Source: Bacteroidales bacterium (lineage in GTDB: Bacteria; Bacteroidota; Bacteroidia; Bacteroidales; UBA932). From it: a stretch of DNA of 47,009 nt. Each line of letters begins with the position of its first letter. Position 1 is the first letter of the stretch. Shown one piece after another: positions 1 through 8,151 of the stretch. The notes beneath the pieces are model-generated. The model had not been told where the DNA came from, did not search any database, and was given only the letters and a program-made list of their open reading frames with translations. The stretch covers positions 1 through 47,009 of the forward strand of contig JAGBHM010000029.1 of NCBI GenBank assembly GCA_017935505.1, read 5' to 3'. A program made the position numbers and the translations under genes.

Positions 1-153
1 ATCGATAGAATCGAATGAACGAAGCTCTGAAAGACCTGCTTTTGCCAATACAGTTGTAATAGCTGCAGTTAGAGTAGTTTTACCGTGGTCAACGTGGCCA
101 ATAGTACCAATGTTAACGTGAGGTTTTTCCCTCTTAAATGTTTCTTTTGCCAT
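1..153 (-). CDS. tuf: Elongation factor Tu, N-terminal part (cut by window edge)
   Basis: EF-Tu is the GTPase that delivers aminoacyl-tRNA to the ribosome. Only the first 51 codons lie in the window. They read [19 protein letters not shown] and then the G1/P-loop motif GHVDHGKT at about residues 19-26, which is diagnostic of translational GTPases and of EF-Tu in particular. The start is the ATG at 153. The gene lies 42 bases downstream of tRNA-Thr(GGT) on the same strand, so it is probably co-transcribed with the four-tRNA cluster. The rest of the gene is outside the window. Confidence 0.95.
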   Translation of the reverse strand, partial: MAKETFKREKPHVNIGTIGHVDHGKTTLTAAITTVLAKAGLSELRSFDSID

Positions 154-195
154 AATAGTAATTATTAATTAATTGAATATTTTACACACTTATAG

Positions 196-268
196 AGCCG
201 GTGATGAGATTTGAACTCATGACCTCTTCCTGACCAAGGAAGCGCTCTACCCCTGAGCTACACTGGCT
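196..268 (-). tRNA. tRNA-Thr (anticodon GGT)
   Basis: The reverse complement folds into a 73-base cloverleaf with anticodon loop TTGGTCA inside a CTTCC/GGAAG stem, giving anticodon GGT (threonine). The T arm has the expected GTTCAAATC. The acceptor stem AGCCAGT/ACCGGCT has one A-C mismatch. No CCA is encoded. It is the last tRNA before tuf. Confidence 0.95.
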
Positions 269-282
269 TATAAAAAAAAAGA

Positions 283-354
283 GCGGAAGACGAGGTTCGA
301 ACCCGCGACCCTCAGCTTGGAAGGCTGATGCTCTACCAACTGAGCTACTTCCGC
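283..354 (-). tRNA. tRNA-Gly (anticodon TCC)
   Basis: The reverse complement is a 72-base cloverleaf with a perfect GCGGAAG/CTTCCGC acceptor stem. The anticodon loop CTTCCAA sits in a TCAGC/GCTGA stem, giving anticodon TCC (glycine). The T loop GTTCGAA is canonical. It is the third gene of the four-tRNA cluster. Confidence 0.96.
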
Positions 355-382
355 AATTTGTTTCTTATCAATACAAAAAAAG

Positions 383-465
383 TGGGGAGAGCAGGATTCG
401 AACCTACGAAGGCGTGCGCCAGCAGATTTACAGTCTGCCCCAGTTGGCCACTTTGGTATCTCCCC
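383..465 (-). tRNA. tRNA-Tyr (anticodon GTA)
   Basis: The reverse complement is an 83-base class II tRNA with acceptor stem GGGGAGA/TCTCCCC and discriminator A. The anticodon loop lies in CAGACTGTAAATCTG, giving GTA (tyrosine). The long variable arm is typical of bacterial tRNA-Tyr. It is second in the leftward transcript. Confidence 0.96.
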
Positions 466-505
466 ATTTTCTTCAATACGTTCAAAAAACTTGTATATAT
501 TTTAG

Positions 506-579
506 AGCCGATGGAGGGATTCGAACCCCCGACCAGCTGATTACAAATCAGCTGCTCTGGCCAACTGAGCTACATCGGC
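506..579 (-). tRNA. tRNA-Thr (anticodon TGT)
   Basis: The reverse complement is a 74-base cloverleaf with GCCGATG/CATCGGC acceptor stem and anticodon loop TTTGTAA between GCTGA and TCAGC, giving anticodon TGT (threonine). It is the promoter-proximal member of the tRNA-Thr/Tyr/Gly/Thr-tuf transcript. The two threonine tRNAs here have different anticodons. Confidence 0.96.
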
Positions 580-626
580 AAAATTTCAAAGATCCATTCG
601 AAAGGCTTTCTTTTCGTTTGGGATTG

Positions 627-658
627 CAAAGATATGTGTTTTGATTTTATTCACCAAA
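627..658 (-). promoter_or_regulatory. Bacteroidota-type promoter of the tRNA-tuf operon
   Basis: On the minus strand a -33 TTTG (655-658) is followed after 20 bp by TATCTTTG (627-634). This is a perfect match to the Bacteroidota consensus TTTG-N19/21-TAnnTTTG. It points at the tRNA cluster and lies just past the dxs stop codon. Transcription would start near position 620, about 40 bases before the first tRNA. Confidence 0.75.
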
Positions 659-674
659 TATTTTTGCAAAAATT

Positions 675-2531
675 TTAAAAACTTTTTTCAATAATTTTTC
701 GGATATCCTCCGTATTGTACTGACACTCCGACAATAACTCATCTATTTTGCCCTGTTCAACAAATCTGTCGGGTATACCCATTTTCAAAATTCTGCAATT
801 AAAACCACGCTCTGCCACATATTCAGAGACCGCACTATGCAATCCTCCCACAACGGTTCCGTCCTCCACAGTAATTATAGTATCACAAAGCGAGCAGGCC
901 CTATCAATTGCTTCTGTATCCAGCGGCTTGAGGAAACGCATATTATAATGTATAGGATTCTTTCCGGTATCTGCCACAAAACCCTCTATCGCCTTGGCCA
1001 CCCTGTTTCCTATTGTACCGACAGACAATACTGCAACCTTTGCACCATCTCGCAACAGCTCTGCCTTACCAAGAGGGATCCTCTCGAAATCCTTTTTCCA
1101 ATCCAGCCCCTCACACTCGCCACGAGGATACCTTATAGCAACAGCTCCATACTCCGGCAAAGTTGCAGAATAAAGCATATTCCTCAGCTCAACTTCATTC
1201 AGCGGCGCAGCCACTGCAATATTTGGAATAGATCTGAAATATGCCATATCAAATGCTCCATGATGGGTAGCACCATCCTCTCCCACCAGGCCGCCCCTGT
1301 CTATACAGAAAACCACCTTGAGATTCTGGAGTGCCACATCATGCACAATACTGTCGTAGGCTCTCTGCATAAAAGTTGAATAGATATTGCAGAAGGGCAA
1401 CATTCCTCCGGCGGCGAGTCCTGCCGAAAAAGTGACAGCATGCTGCTCCGCAATACCCACATCAAATGTACGCTCAGGAAACTCCTTCATCATTATATTA
1501 AGGGAGCATCCCGAAGCCATTGCCGGGGTTATGCCCACAATCCTTTCATCTTTACGGGCCAACTCTGTAACAGTCTCTCCAAAAATTTCCTGATACTTGT
1601 ACCTCTTTGGACCTTTGGCCACAATCCTCTCGCCGGTCTCCACATTGAATTTGCCCGGAGCATGCCACACACTCTGGTTCTGTTCCGCAGGTTTGTACCC
1701 TTTGCCCTTTACAGTGTGTATATGGAGCAGTTTAGGCCCCTTTATATCCTTTATATTATCGAGGGTTGTTACAAGTTCCTCTATATCATTACCGTCAATT
1801 ATTCCAAAATATCTGAAACCAAGCCCTTCAAAAACGGAACCGCTCTTGAAGAATGCAAGTTTTGTACTGAATCTGACCTTCTGCATGAATTTGCGGAGCG
1901 ACCGGTTGCCCAGCTTGTTCCAGATTTTATTCTTCAGCCTGTTGTAGGCAGGGGATGTGGAGATGCGCATCAGATAATTGTGCAATGCACCAACATTATT
2001 GTCGATAGAAATCTGGTTATCATTGAGTATTACCAGCAGATCCGATTTCATTGCTCCGGCATTGTTCAGCCCCTCAAAAGCGAGGCCTCCAGTCATCGCA
2101 CCGTCTCCTATCACTGCAACTACCCTCTCCTGTACACCATTCATGCGGGCCGAGGTTGCCATACCCAAAGCTGCAGAAATTGATGTGGATGTATGTCCTG
2201 CTCCAAATGAATCATATTCACTCTCAGACATTTTAGGAAAACCGCTCAATCCCTTGTATTTTCTGTTCTCCTTAAATGCCTCCCGACGGCCTGTTATGAT
2301 TTTATGTGCATATGCCTGGTGTCCCACATCCCACACAATCTTATCTTTTGGAGTGTCCAGCACATAGTGCAGAGCCACACACAGCTCCACCGCCCCCAAA
2401 CTCGACCCCAAATGGCCCGGGTTTGTTGAGCAGCACTCTATCATGTATCTTCTAATCTCCCCACAGAGCTCACGCAACTGCGCAGGAGTGAGATTTCTGA
2501 TATCTGAAGGACTATTTACACTCTCCAACAT
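675..2531 (-). CDS. dxs: 1-deoxy-D-xylulose-5-phosphate synthase
   Basis: DXS condenses pyruvate and glyceraldehyde 3-phosphate to 1-deoxy-D-xylulose 5-phosphate. This is the entry step of the MEP isoprenoid pathway, and the product also feeds thiamine synthesis in many bacteria. The 618-residue product has the usual length and layout. PGHLGSS (near residue 40) and DVGHQAYAHK (near 67-76) carry active-site histidines. GDGAMTGG (near 142) begins the thiamine diphosphate/Mg site completed by NDNQISID. The transketolase pyrimidine domain with DRGGLVGEDGATHHG and a C-terminal domain follow. I chose the ATG at 2531 (MLESVNSPSDIR) because homologues start there. An in-frame ATG at 2576 would add 15 residues of atypical sequence. 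It is divergent from the MFS genes. Confidence 0.96.
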   Translation of the reverse strand: MLESVNSPSDIRNLTPAQLRELCGEIRRYMIECCSTNPGHLGSSLGAVELCVALHYVLDTPKDKIVWDVGHQAYAHKIITGRREAFKENRKYKGLSGFPKMSESEYDSFGAGHTSTSISAALGMATSARMNGVQERVVAVIGDGAMTGGLAFEGLNNAGAMKSDLLVILNDNQISIDNNVGALHNYLMRISTSPAYNRLKNKIWNKLGNRSLRKFMQKVRFSTKLAFFKSGSVFEGLGFRYFGIIDGNDIEELVTTLDNIKDIKGPKLLHIHTVKGKGYKPAEQNQSVWHAPGKFNVETGERIVAKGPKRYKYQEIFGETVTELARKDERIVGITPAMASGCSLNIMMKEFPERTFDVGIAEQHAVTFSAGLAAGGMLPFCNIYSTFMQRAYDSIVHDVALQNLKVVFCIDRGGLVGEDGATHHGAFDMAYFRSIPNIAVAAPLNEVELRNMLYSATLPEYGAVAIRYPRGECEGLDWKKDFERIPLGKAELLRDGAKVAVLSVGTIGNRVAKAIEGFVADTGKNPIHYNMRFLKPLDTEAIDRACSLCDTIITVEDGTVVGGLHSAVSEYVAERGFNCRILKMGIPDRFVEQGKIDELLSECQYNTEDIRKIIEKSF

Positions 2532-2672
2532 CTCTACAAATGAAAAACTTTGCAAGTTACAATTATTTTGCCACACATGAAAATTTTCAAATTAGATTTT
2601 ATCCTTTGGAATTATTTGCCTAAATTGCCCGATTATTACTTATTACGATATTAAATAACTAAAATACACATA

Positions 2673-4028
2673 ATGACTACTACTAAAAAACTACTGAATG
2701 ACAGCTTTGCTGCCAGATGGACAGCGCTGGTGCTCATCGCACTTATGATGTTCTTTGCATACATGTTTGTGGATGTGCTGTCACCTCTTTCAACATTGTT
2801 GGAGACAAGCAAAGGCTGGTCTGCCGAAACTTACGGTACATTCTGCAGCTCCGAGTATTTTCTGAATGTATTCGCATTCTTCCTAATCTTTGCCGGTATC
2901 ATCCTCGACAAGATGGGAATCCGCTTTACAGGAATCCTGTCGGGATCTGTAATGGTAATAGGTGCTGCAATCAAATTATACGCTATCAGCGACATGTTCT
3001 CCCCTGAGTGTGGCCTGTACAGATTCCTCGACTCATTCTGGACAAGTTTCCCTGCCACTGCAAAATTGGCCTCTGTGGGATTCATGATTTTCGGTTGCGG
3101 CGTTGAGATGGGCGGTGTAACTGTTTCAAAAGCAATCGCAAAATGGTTCAAAGGTAAAGAGATGGCCCTTGCAATGGGTCTTGAGATGGCAATTGCCCGC
3201 CTGGGTGTATTTGCAGTATTCCGTCTCTCTCCTGCACTCTCAACATGGGCAAATGAGACAATGCCTACCGTAGTAACCCCTGTCCTATTCTGTACAATAC
3301 TTTTAATTATAGGCCTGCTCACCTATACCATATTCACATTCATGGATGTAAAACTCGACAAACAGTTGGGTGAGACAGCCAGCGAAGAGGCTGAGGAGCA
3401 GTTCAAGGTGAGTGATATAGGAAAACTCTTCACAAGCAAGACTTTCCTCATTGTTGCCGGGTTGTGCGTATTATATTATTCTGCAATATTCCCATTCCAG
3501 AAATTCGCTACCGGAATGTTGGAGACCAACCTCAATATGCCTACTGCAGAGGCTTCAGGTCTCTTCTCATGGTTCCCTATCGGAGCAATGTTCCTCACTC
3601 CATTCCTTGGAGCATTCCTCGACAAAAAGGGTAAAGGAGCCTCAATGCTCATCCTTGGCGCAATACTTATGATTGCATGCCACCTTACATTTGCACTTGT
3701 TCCGCTGAACAAACCTATAGCTTACAGCGCAATCATCCTTCTCGGAATCTCATTCTCTTTGGTTCCTGCAGCCTTGTGGCCTTCAGTTCCAAAACTTGTA
3801 GAGGAGAGATATCTCGGTTCTGCATACTCAGTAATCTTCTGGATCCAGAATATCGGACTCATGGCATTCCCTATCATCATTGGCTGGAGCCTCGACAAAA
3901 CAGGAGGATACACAGTGCCTATGCTCATCTTCTCATCACTTGGTGTCCTTGCCCTGGTACTTGGCTTGTGGCTCAAAGTTGAGGACAAGAAGAAAGGATA
4001 TGGCCTGGAGCTGCCTAATATAAAATAG
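2673..4028 (+). CDS. Major facilitator superfamily transporter (tandem copy 1)
   Basis: This is an inner-membrane secondary transporter of 451 residues with about 12 predicted hydrophobic helices. MFS loop signatures are visible: GIILDKMGIRFTG between helices 2 and 3, and the equivalent second-half loop GAFLDKKGKGAS. A charged cytoplasmic linker (about residues 230-250, rich in Glu and Lys) separates the two six-helix halves. The substrate cannot be read from the sequence. It is followed after 43 bases by a clear paralogue sharing motifs such as IAKWFKGK, ALAMGL and ALWPSVPK or AMWPSVPK, so the pair is a tandem duplication. It is transcribed away from dxs. Confidence 0.9.
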   Translation: MTTTKKLLNDSFAARWTALVLIALMMFFAYMFVDVLSPLSTLLETSKGWSAETYGTFCSSEYFLNVFAFFLIFAGIILDKMGIRFTGILSGSVMVIGAAIKLYAISDMFSPECGLYRFLDSFWTSFPATAKLASVGFMIFGCGVEMGGVTVSKAIAKWFKGKEMALAMGLEMAIARLGVFAVFRLSPALSTWANETMPTVVTPVLFCTILLIIGLLTYTIFTFMDVKLDKQLGETASEEAEEQFKVSDIGKLFTSKTFLIVAGLCVLYYSAIFPFQKFATGMLETNLNMPTAEASGLFSWFPIGAMFLTPFLGAFLDKKGKGASMLILGAILMIACHLTFALVPLNKPIAYSAIILLGISFSLVPAALWPSVPKLVEERYLGSAYSVIFWIQNIGLMAFPIIIGWSLDKTGGYTVPMLIFSSLGVLALVLGLWLKVEDKKKGYGLELPNIK

Positions 4029-4071
4029 TATACAACTGATAAACATTAACATAACAAACACTAAAAAATCT

Positions 4072-5436
4072 ATGAACAAAGTAGTTAAAACTCTAAAAGA
4101 GAGTAAGAGCGCATGTTGGTTGGCATGGGCGTGCCTTGTGGTACCTATGTTTGCATCATACTTCTTTGATGACATGTTCTCTACAATCTCACACATTTTC
4201 AAAAATCCTGAAATGCTTGAGCTTGGATGGAACTCACTCGATTATGGTTTCTACGCCGGCGGATACTCGTTCCTCTGCGTATGGGGCGGACTTATCGTTT
4301 GCGGTATGTTGCTCGACAAATGGGGTGTACGCATTACAGGTTCAATTTTCGTAGGCCTTATGGCGGCTGGTGCAGCTCTTGTATATGTAACAATCTCATC
4401 AAAATCAATTGTTGAATCAGGCCATTCACTCACTATAGCATATGTAGGATGTATGCTCTTCGGACTCGGAAGTGAAATTGCCGGTGTTGCAGTTACCCGT
4501 TCAATTGCAAAATGGTTCAAAGGAAAATCTATGGCATTGGCTATGGGTCTCCAGCTTGCCATTGCACGTTTGGGAACAGCTGCGGCCCTTCTTCTCTCTC
4601 CGGTATTGGTACAGGAGTCTGCTGCAGGTTACCCTCTTGATGTAACAAACAGACCAGCATTCTTCGGCTTGATGCTGTTGTTGGTAGGTGCCGTTGTATG
4701 GGCAATCTTTGTTGCAATGGATGCCAAATTCGACCAGCAGGAGGGAACTTCAGACAAAGTTCAGACTGCTGAGGAGGATAAATTCAAATTCTCAGATATC
4801 TTCAAGATTTTGGGCAACAAACACTATCTGCTCATCTCATTGCTTTGTGTATTCTTCTACTGCTGCATCATCTCATTCAAGAAATTTGCAACAGCTATCC
4901 TTATCCCAAGATTCGGTGCTGATGCTGTAGATTTTGAGCAGACCGCATCCTTGATGGTATCTATGATTCCTTTCTTCACTGTTGTATTTACCCCATTGTT
5001 CGGTATTCTTGTCGATAAAATAGGTAAAGCTACAACTTGGATGATTACCGGCTCTGTAATGGTATTTGTTGCTCACATCATCATTGCATTTGCTCCAGGT
5101 GAGGCTATTTTCGGCTACCTTGGCATCGCAATTCTTGGTGTAGGCTACTCACTTGTACCTGCTGCAATGTGGCCTTCAGTTCCTAAAATTGTTCCTGAAA
5201 AGAACTTGGGTACAGCATACTCGCTTATCTACTGGATCCAGAATATGGGTATGATGCTTGTTCCTATTATTGTAGGAAGCATCCTCAACAAATTCTCTGG
5301 CGTTGAAGCAGCTGTGAATGCTGAGTATGTATTCATCATCCTCGGAATTGTTGCAATATCAGTTTCATTGATGTTGTTCTTCTCATCAAAGAAGAATCCT
5401 CAGTTGAATCTCGATGTTCCTAACCAGCAGAAATAA
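4072..5436 (+). CDS. Major facilitator superfamily transporter (tandem copy 2)
   Basis: This 454-residue inner-membrane transporter is a paralogue of the preceding gene, with about 12 helices, the loop motif LLDKWGVRITG and the second-half copy ILVDKIGKATTW. It shares the segment SIAKWFKGKSMALAMGLQLAIARLG with copy 1 almost unchanged, but the helices and the central linker differ. The two proteins may therefore handle related but distinct substrates or work together. The substrate is unknown. It ends about 17 bases before a strong hairpin terminator, which suggests the two genes form one transcript. Confidence 0.9.
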   Translation: MNKVVKTLKESKSACWLAWACLVVPMFASYFFDDMFSTISHIFKNPEMLELGWNSLDYGFYAGGYSFLCVWGGLIVCGMLLDKWGVRITGSIFVGLMAAGAALVYVTISSKSIVESGHSLTIAYVGCMLFGLGSEIAGVAVTRSIAKWFKGKSMALAMGLQLAIARLGTAAALLLSPVLVQESAAGYPLDVTNRPAFFGLMLLLVGAVVWAIFVAMDAKFDQQEGTSDKVQTAEEDKFKFSDIFKILGNKHYLLISLLCVFFYCCIISFKKFATAILIPRFGADAVDFEQTASLMVSMIPFFTVVFTPLFGILVDKIGKATTWMITGSVMVFVAHIIIAFAPGEAIFGYLGIAILGVGYSLVPAAMWPSVPKIVPEKNLGTAYSLIYWIQNMGMMLVPIIVGSILNKFSGVEAAVNAEYVFIILGIVAISVSLMLFFSSKKNPQLNLDVPNQQK

Positions 5437-5452
5437 TTGTCTTTAACACAAT

Positions 5453-5495
5453 AAAACGACAGAGGGCGGCCCAAAAAGGTCGCCCTCCTGTTTTA
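5453..5495. terminator. Bidirectional intrinsic terminator
   Basis: A GC-rich hairpin (arms around GAGGGCGGCC and GGTCGCCCTC, loop AAAAA) is flanked by A-rich sequence on the left and TTTT on the right. It can therefore stop transcription from the MFS pair (plus) and from the small membrane protein gene (minus), which converge here. Confidence 0.85.
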
Positions 5496-5497
5496 TA

Positions 5498-5713
5498 TCA
5501 CCTCCTATTCCGTTTAACCCTGTACAATAACCTCAATACTGCAAACGCCACTAACCAGAGTGTTATAAACGATGATTTTGGCGCCAATTTGAAGTTTATA
5601 AACAGCACATCAAACAATGCTCTGTCGTCCAAATACTTACATCCCAAAAGAAAAGAGATGTACAACACCGCCATACAAATGGCAAAAAACAGCAATTCCC
5701 TTTTCATACTCAT
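5498..5713 (-). CDS. Small two-helix membrane protein, unknown function
   Basis: I do not recognise a family. The product is 71 residues (69 if the second ATG at 5707 is used). A short basic N terminus is followed by a hydrophobic helix at about residues 6-25, a polar stretch containing DDRALFD, a second hydrophobic helix at about 48-64, and a very basic tail ending RVKRNRR. The expected topology is both ends in the cytoplasm. It follows the lipoprotein gene by about 14 bases on the same strand and ends at a terminator, so the two are likely co-transcribed. A partner or protective role for the lipoprotein is possible but unproven. Confidence 0.6.
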   Translation of the reverse strand: MSMKRELLFFAICMAVLYISFLLGCKYLDDRALFDVLFINFKLAPKSSFITLWLVAFAVLRLLYRVKRNRR

Positions 5714-5727
5714 ACTTACTAAAGATA

Positions 5728-6318
5728 TTAAAATAATTCATATAACAGGGCTCCTACGGCTCCTAGTACTCCGCCGGTAGAACCACCTGTTATAGTTCCC
5801 CATACCCAACCCCAAACTACAGATTGAACAGTATCACTTTTTGATGCTTCACCTATTAAGGCTCTTTCTTCTTGTGTAATTACACCTTTTGTCTTGATAT
5901 CATATTCTACTGCAACATTAATAAATGTGTAATACAAACATAGGCCTTTTACATATGCGATCTTTGCATTATCATTAATAACAGGTGATGCATTTATATC
6001 TGTTATACAATCTTGAAGATATTTTTTCAATTCATTCAAATCTGCACATTTCGATGAATTCAGTAAAATCTCATCAAGATCATCTTTCATCATTTGCGGT
6101 AATCCTTCAGATAATTTAATAAGATAATCATAACTTACAGTATTGCCAGATTTTGTAAATGGCATACTAGTGATCATCGAACATTCTGCTGAATACTCTA
6201 TAATAGTGTTGTCAAAAACTTCCAACAAATCTATTGCTATGGATTCATCCTTTTGACACGAAACGCAGGTCATTGCTATTGCGCACAATAATATTCCGAA
6301 TCTATAAATTATTTTCAT
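5728..6318 (-). CDS. Lipoprotein with glycine-rich hydrophobic C-terminal tail, unknown function
   Basis: The 196-residue product begins with a lipoprotein signal peptide. MKIIYRFG and a hydrophobic core are followed by TCVSCQ, with the lipidated cysteine at residue 21 and Gln-Lys-Asp-Glu after it. The middle (about 25-160) is acidic and predicted helical, with one further Cys in SSKCADLNELKKY and no motif I recognise. The last 36 residues change character. They are Trp- and Gly-rich (VVWGWVWGTITGG, then GGVLGAVGALL) and resemble a glycine-zipper membrane-inserting segment. The gene is AT-rich compared with its neighbours and sits with a small membrane protein gene, which hints at accessory or transferred DNA. 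The function is unknown. Confidence 0.7.
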   Translation of the reverse strand: MKIIYRFGILLCAIAMTCVSCQKDESIAIDLLEVFDNTIIEYSAECSMITSMPFTKSGNTVSYDYLIKLSEGLPQMMKDDLDEILLNSSKCADLNELKKYLQDCITDINASPVINDNAKIAYVKGLCLYYTFINVAVEYDIKTKGVITQEERALIGEASKSDTVQSVVWGWVWGTITGGSTGGVLGAVGALLYELF

Positions 6319-6585
6319 AATAGTAATATTTAAGTTTATCTTACATATATAGTCTCAATACCCAACAAACCTTTTATACCTAAATATGAATTAGGTATAA
6401 TCACCTTAATGCAAGACTATCTGACACATAAACAAATATATTTTAAACACCATCATGTTATCAAACTGAGAACTACACGCAATATAACAAAAAAAGTAAT
6501 TAAAAAAAAATGGTTATCTAAAAAAACGGCTTACCTTTTTCCATATACATTACATTATTCTTACTTCCACATCAAAGTTCTGCTA

Positions 6586-6748
6586 ACTTTCCCCAAAACT
6601 GTACATGTTTATTTGAGCTGCGTATTATATGAAGATGAAGCAATGATAGAGGCTGCAACTGTTTGAGCAAAGCGAGTTTTGCAGCCAAATTGCTTCATCA
6701 AAATAGAATAGCAATGGCGAGAATCACATGTATGGGTTTGGGGAAAGT
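6586..6748. repeat. Long imperfect inverted repeat, possible MITE or structured RNA
   Basis: The outer arms are ACTTTCCCCAAA...TACATGT at 6586-6608 and its inverse at 6726-6748, with 20 of 23 positions matching. A second nested pair, GATGAAGCAAT plus GGCTGCAA at about 6634-6658, is inverted at about 6677-6699. The centre of symmetry is near 6667 for both pairs, and the stretches between them are of nearly equal length (about 25-27 bases). The whole 163 bases could therefore form one interrupted hairpin. No protein is encoded convincingly. Confidence 0.65.
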
Positions 6749-6776
6749 CATAAGCAATCTTAGTATCAAAACCAAC

Positions 6777-6810
6777 AAAAAAAGACCAACCCTTGTTTGG
6801 ATTGGCCTTT
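6777..6810 (-). terminator. Intrinsic terminator downstream of purA
   Basis: On the minus strand the sequence reads AAAGGCCAA, a loop, then TTGGTCTTT continuing into seven T residues. This is a textbook hairpin and U tract about 35 bases after the purA stop codon. One A-C mismatch lies in the stem. Confidence 0.85.
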
Positions 6811-6844
6811 CTTATATTTTTCAATTTCCGCAAACGGAAAATGG

Positions 6845-8107
6845 TTATCTCACAATTGTTTGCTCTCTGTCCGGTCCCAAAGAGATGATTTTGATTGGAA
6901 CCTGCAATGAATCCTCAATGAACTTGATGTACTCTTTGAACTCTACAGGAAGTTCATCTTCTGATTTTACTTTTGTAAGGTCTTTTTTCCAGCCTTTGAA
7001 CTCTGTATATACAGGTGTTACCTCTGCGTAAACATCGTAAGGTACCTGCTGGGTCTCTTTGCCGTTTACCATATAAGATGTAGCGACCTTTATTGTATCG
7101 AATGTATCAAGCACATCGGCCTTCATCATGATAAGTTCTGTTACACCGCTTACCATAATTGCATATTTGAGTGCAGGAAGATCGAGCCAGCCTGTTCTGC
7201 GTGGACGGCCGGTTGTTGCACCAAACTCAAAGCCCTGCTTTCTCAACTCTTCTCCGGTCTCGTCAAACAACTCTGTAGGGAATGGACCGCTGCCCACTCT
7301 TGTACAGTATGCCTTGAAGATACCATATACGTTGCCTATATTTCTTGGGGAAACACCCAAACCTATACATGCACCGGCACATGTTGTAGATGATGATGTT
7401 ACAAACGGATATGAACCAAAATCAACATCAAGCATAGAGCCTTGAGCTCCCTCTGCCAAAACAGCCTTGCCACCATTGAGGTAACCGTTTACAGCATATG
7501 CACCGTCAACTATTGTAAATTGCTTCATGTAGTTCACAGCATCGAGCCACTCCTGCTCCCTCTCCTCTGCATTATACTCAAAATCATACTGTTTGAGCAT
7601 ATCTTTATGCCTGTTTTTGAGGGCCTCAAAACGCTCCATGAAATTTGGTGTAAGGATATCACCTATTCTCAGGCCGTTTCTTCCGGTCTTGTCCATATAT
7701 GTAGGGCCGATACCTTTTAGGGTTGAGCCAATTTTGCTTTTACCTTTTGCCGCCTCAGAAGCTGCATCAATGATTCTGTGGGTAGGAAGGATCAAGTGAG
7801 CTCTATCTGCCAATACAACTCTCTCTTTTACAGGAACTCCCATTGCCTCAATACCTTCACACTCCTCTTTAAAGATAATAGGGTCGATAACTACTCCATT
7901 ACCGATAAAGTTAATGGAACCCTCTCTGAACACACCAGAAGGAACTGTGTGCAGTACAAATTTTTTACCCTCAAAATGAAGTGAGTGTCCTGCATTAGGG
8001 CCACCCTGAAATCTGGCTACAACAGGATAGGTATTTGCAAGAACATCCACAATCTTGCCTTTACCCTCATCACCCCACTGTAATCCAAGAACTACATCTA
8101 CTTTCAT
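6845..8107 (-). CDS. purA: Adenylosuccinate synthetase
   Basis: PurA joins IMP and aspartate using GTP to make adenylosuccinate, the first committed step from IMP to AMP. It is a cytoplasmic homodimer. The 420-residue product has the normal length. The N-terminal GTP loop GLQWGDEGKGK contains the catalytic Asp, and GGPNAGHS carries the catalytic His. GPTYMDKTGRNGLRIGD, AEGAQGSMLDVDFGSYPFVTSS and GRPRRTGWLD are further family signatures. The start at 8107 gives MKVDVVLG, directly before the glycine loop. It lies 44 bases after ssb on the same strand and has its own terminator. Confidence 0.97.
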   Translation of the reverse strand: MKVDVVLGLQWGDEGKGKIVDVLANTYPVVARFQGGPNAGHSLHFEGKKFVLHTVPSGVFREGSINFIGNGVVIDPIIFKEECEGIEAMGVPVKERVVLADRAHLILPTHRIIDAASEAAKGKSKIGSTLKGIGPTYMDKTGRNGLRIGDILTPNFMERFEALKNRHKDMLKQYDFEYNAEEREQEWLDAVNYMKQFTIVDGAYAVNGYLNGGKAVLAEGAQGSMLDVDFGSYPFVTSSSTTCAGACIGLGVSPRNIGNVYGIFKAYCTRVGSGPFPTELFDETGEELRKQGFEFGATTGRPRRTGWLDLPALKYAIMVSGVTELIMMKADVLDTFDTIKVATSYMVNGKETQQVPYDVYAEVTPVYTEFKGWKKDLTKVKSEDELPVEFKEYIKFIEDSLQVPIKIISLGPDREQTIVR

Positions 8108-8151
8108 AGTATATATAATAGTATTAAAGTTTATATTTCAATCATAAGTCA

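Larger units (their letters stand above)
6319..6844. other. 526-base AT-rich intergenic region
   Basis: No convincing gene is seen between the lipoprotein gene and purA. The right half contains a long imperfect palindrome (6586-6748) and the purA terminator (6777-6810). The left half (6319-6585) is AT-rich, with long A runs near 6490-6525. It must contain the lipoprotein promoter, but I could not identify a good TAnnTTTG match. An 85-codon plus-strand reading frame at 6409-6666 runs into the palindrome and looks spurious. Confidence 0.6.

Noticed and set aside
328..644. Two plus-strand reading frames of 70 and 76 codons overlapping the tRNA cluster
   Set aside because: They lie antisense across tRNA-Gly, tRNA-Tyr and tRNA-Thr, whose cloverleaves explain the sequence.
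1440..2183. 247-codon plus-strand frame inside dxs
   Set aside because: It is the antisense shadow of a well-conserved gene; the translation has no recognisable domain.
6409..6666. 85-codon plus-strand frame in the empty region
   Set aside because: Composition is lysine/histidine rich from A-rich DNA, it has no recognisable features, and it ends inside one arm of the palindrome.
6827..6842. Small hairpin TTTCCGTTTGCGGAAA after purA
   Set aside because: It is too short to be a terminator by itself; the stronger hairpin with a U tract just beyond it is the likely terminator.
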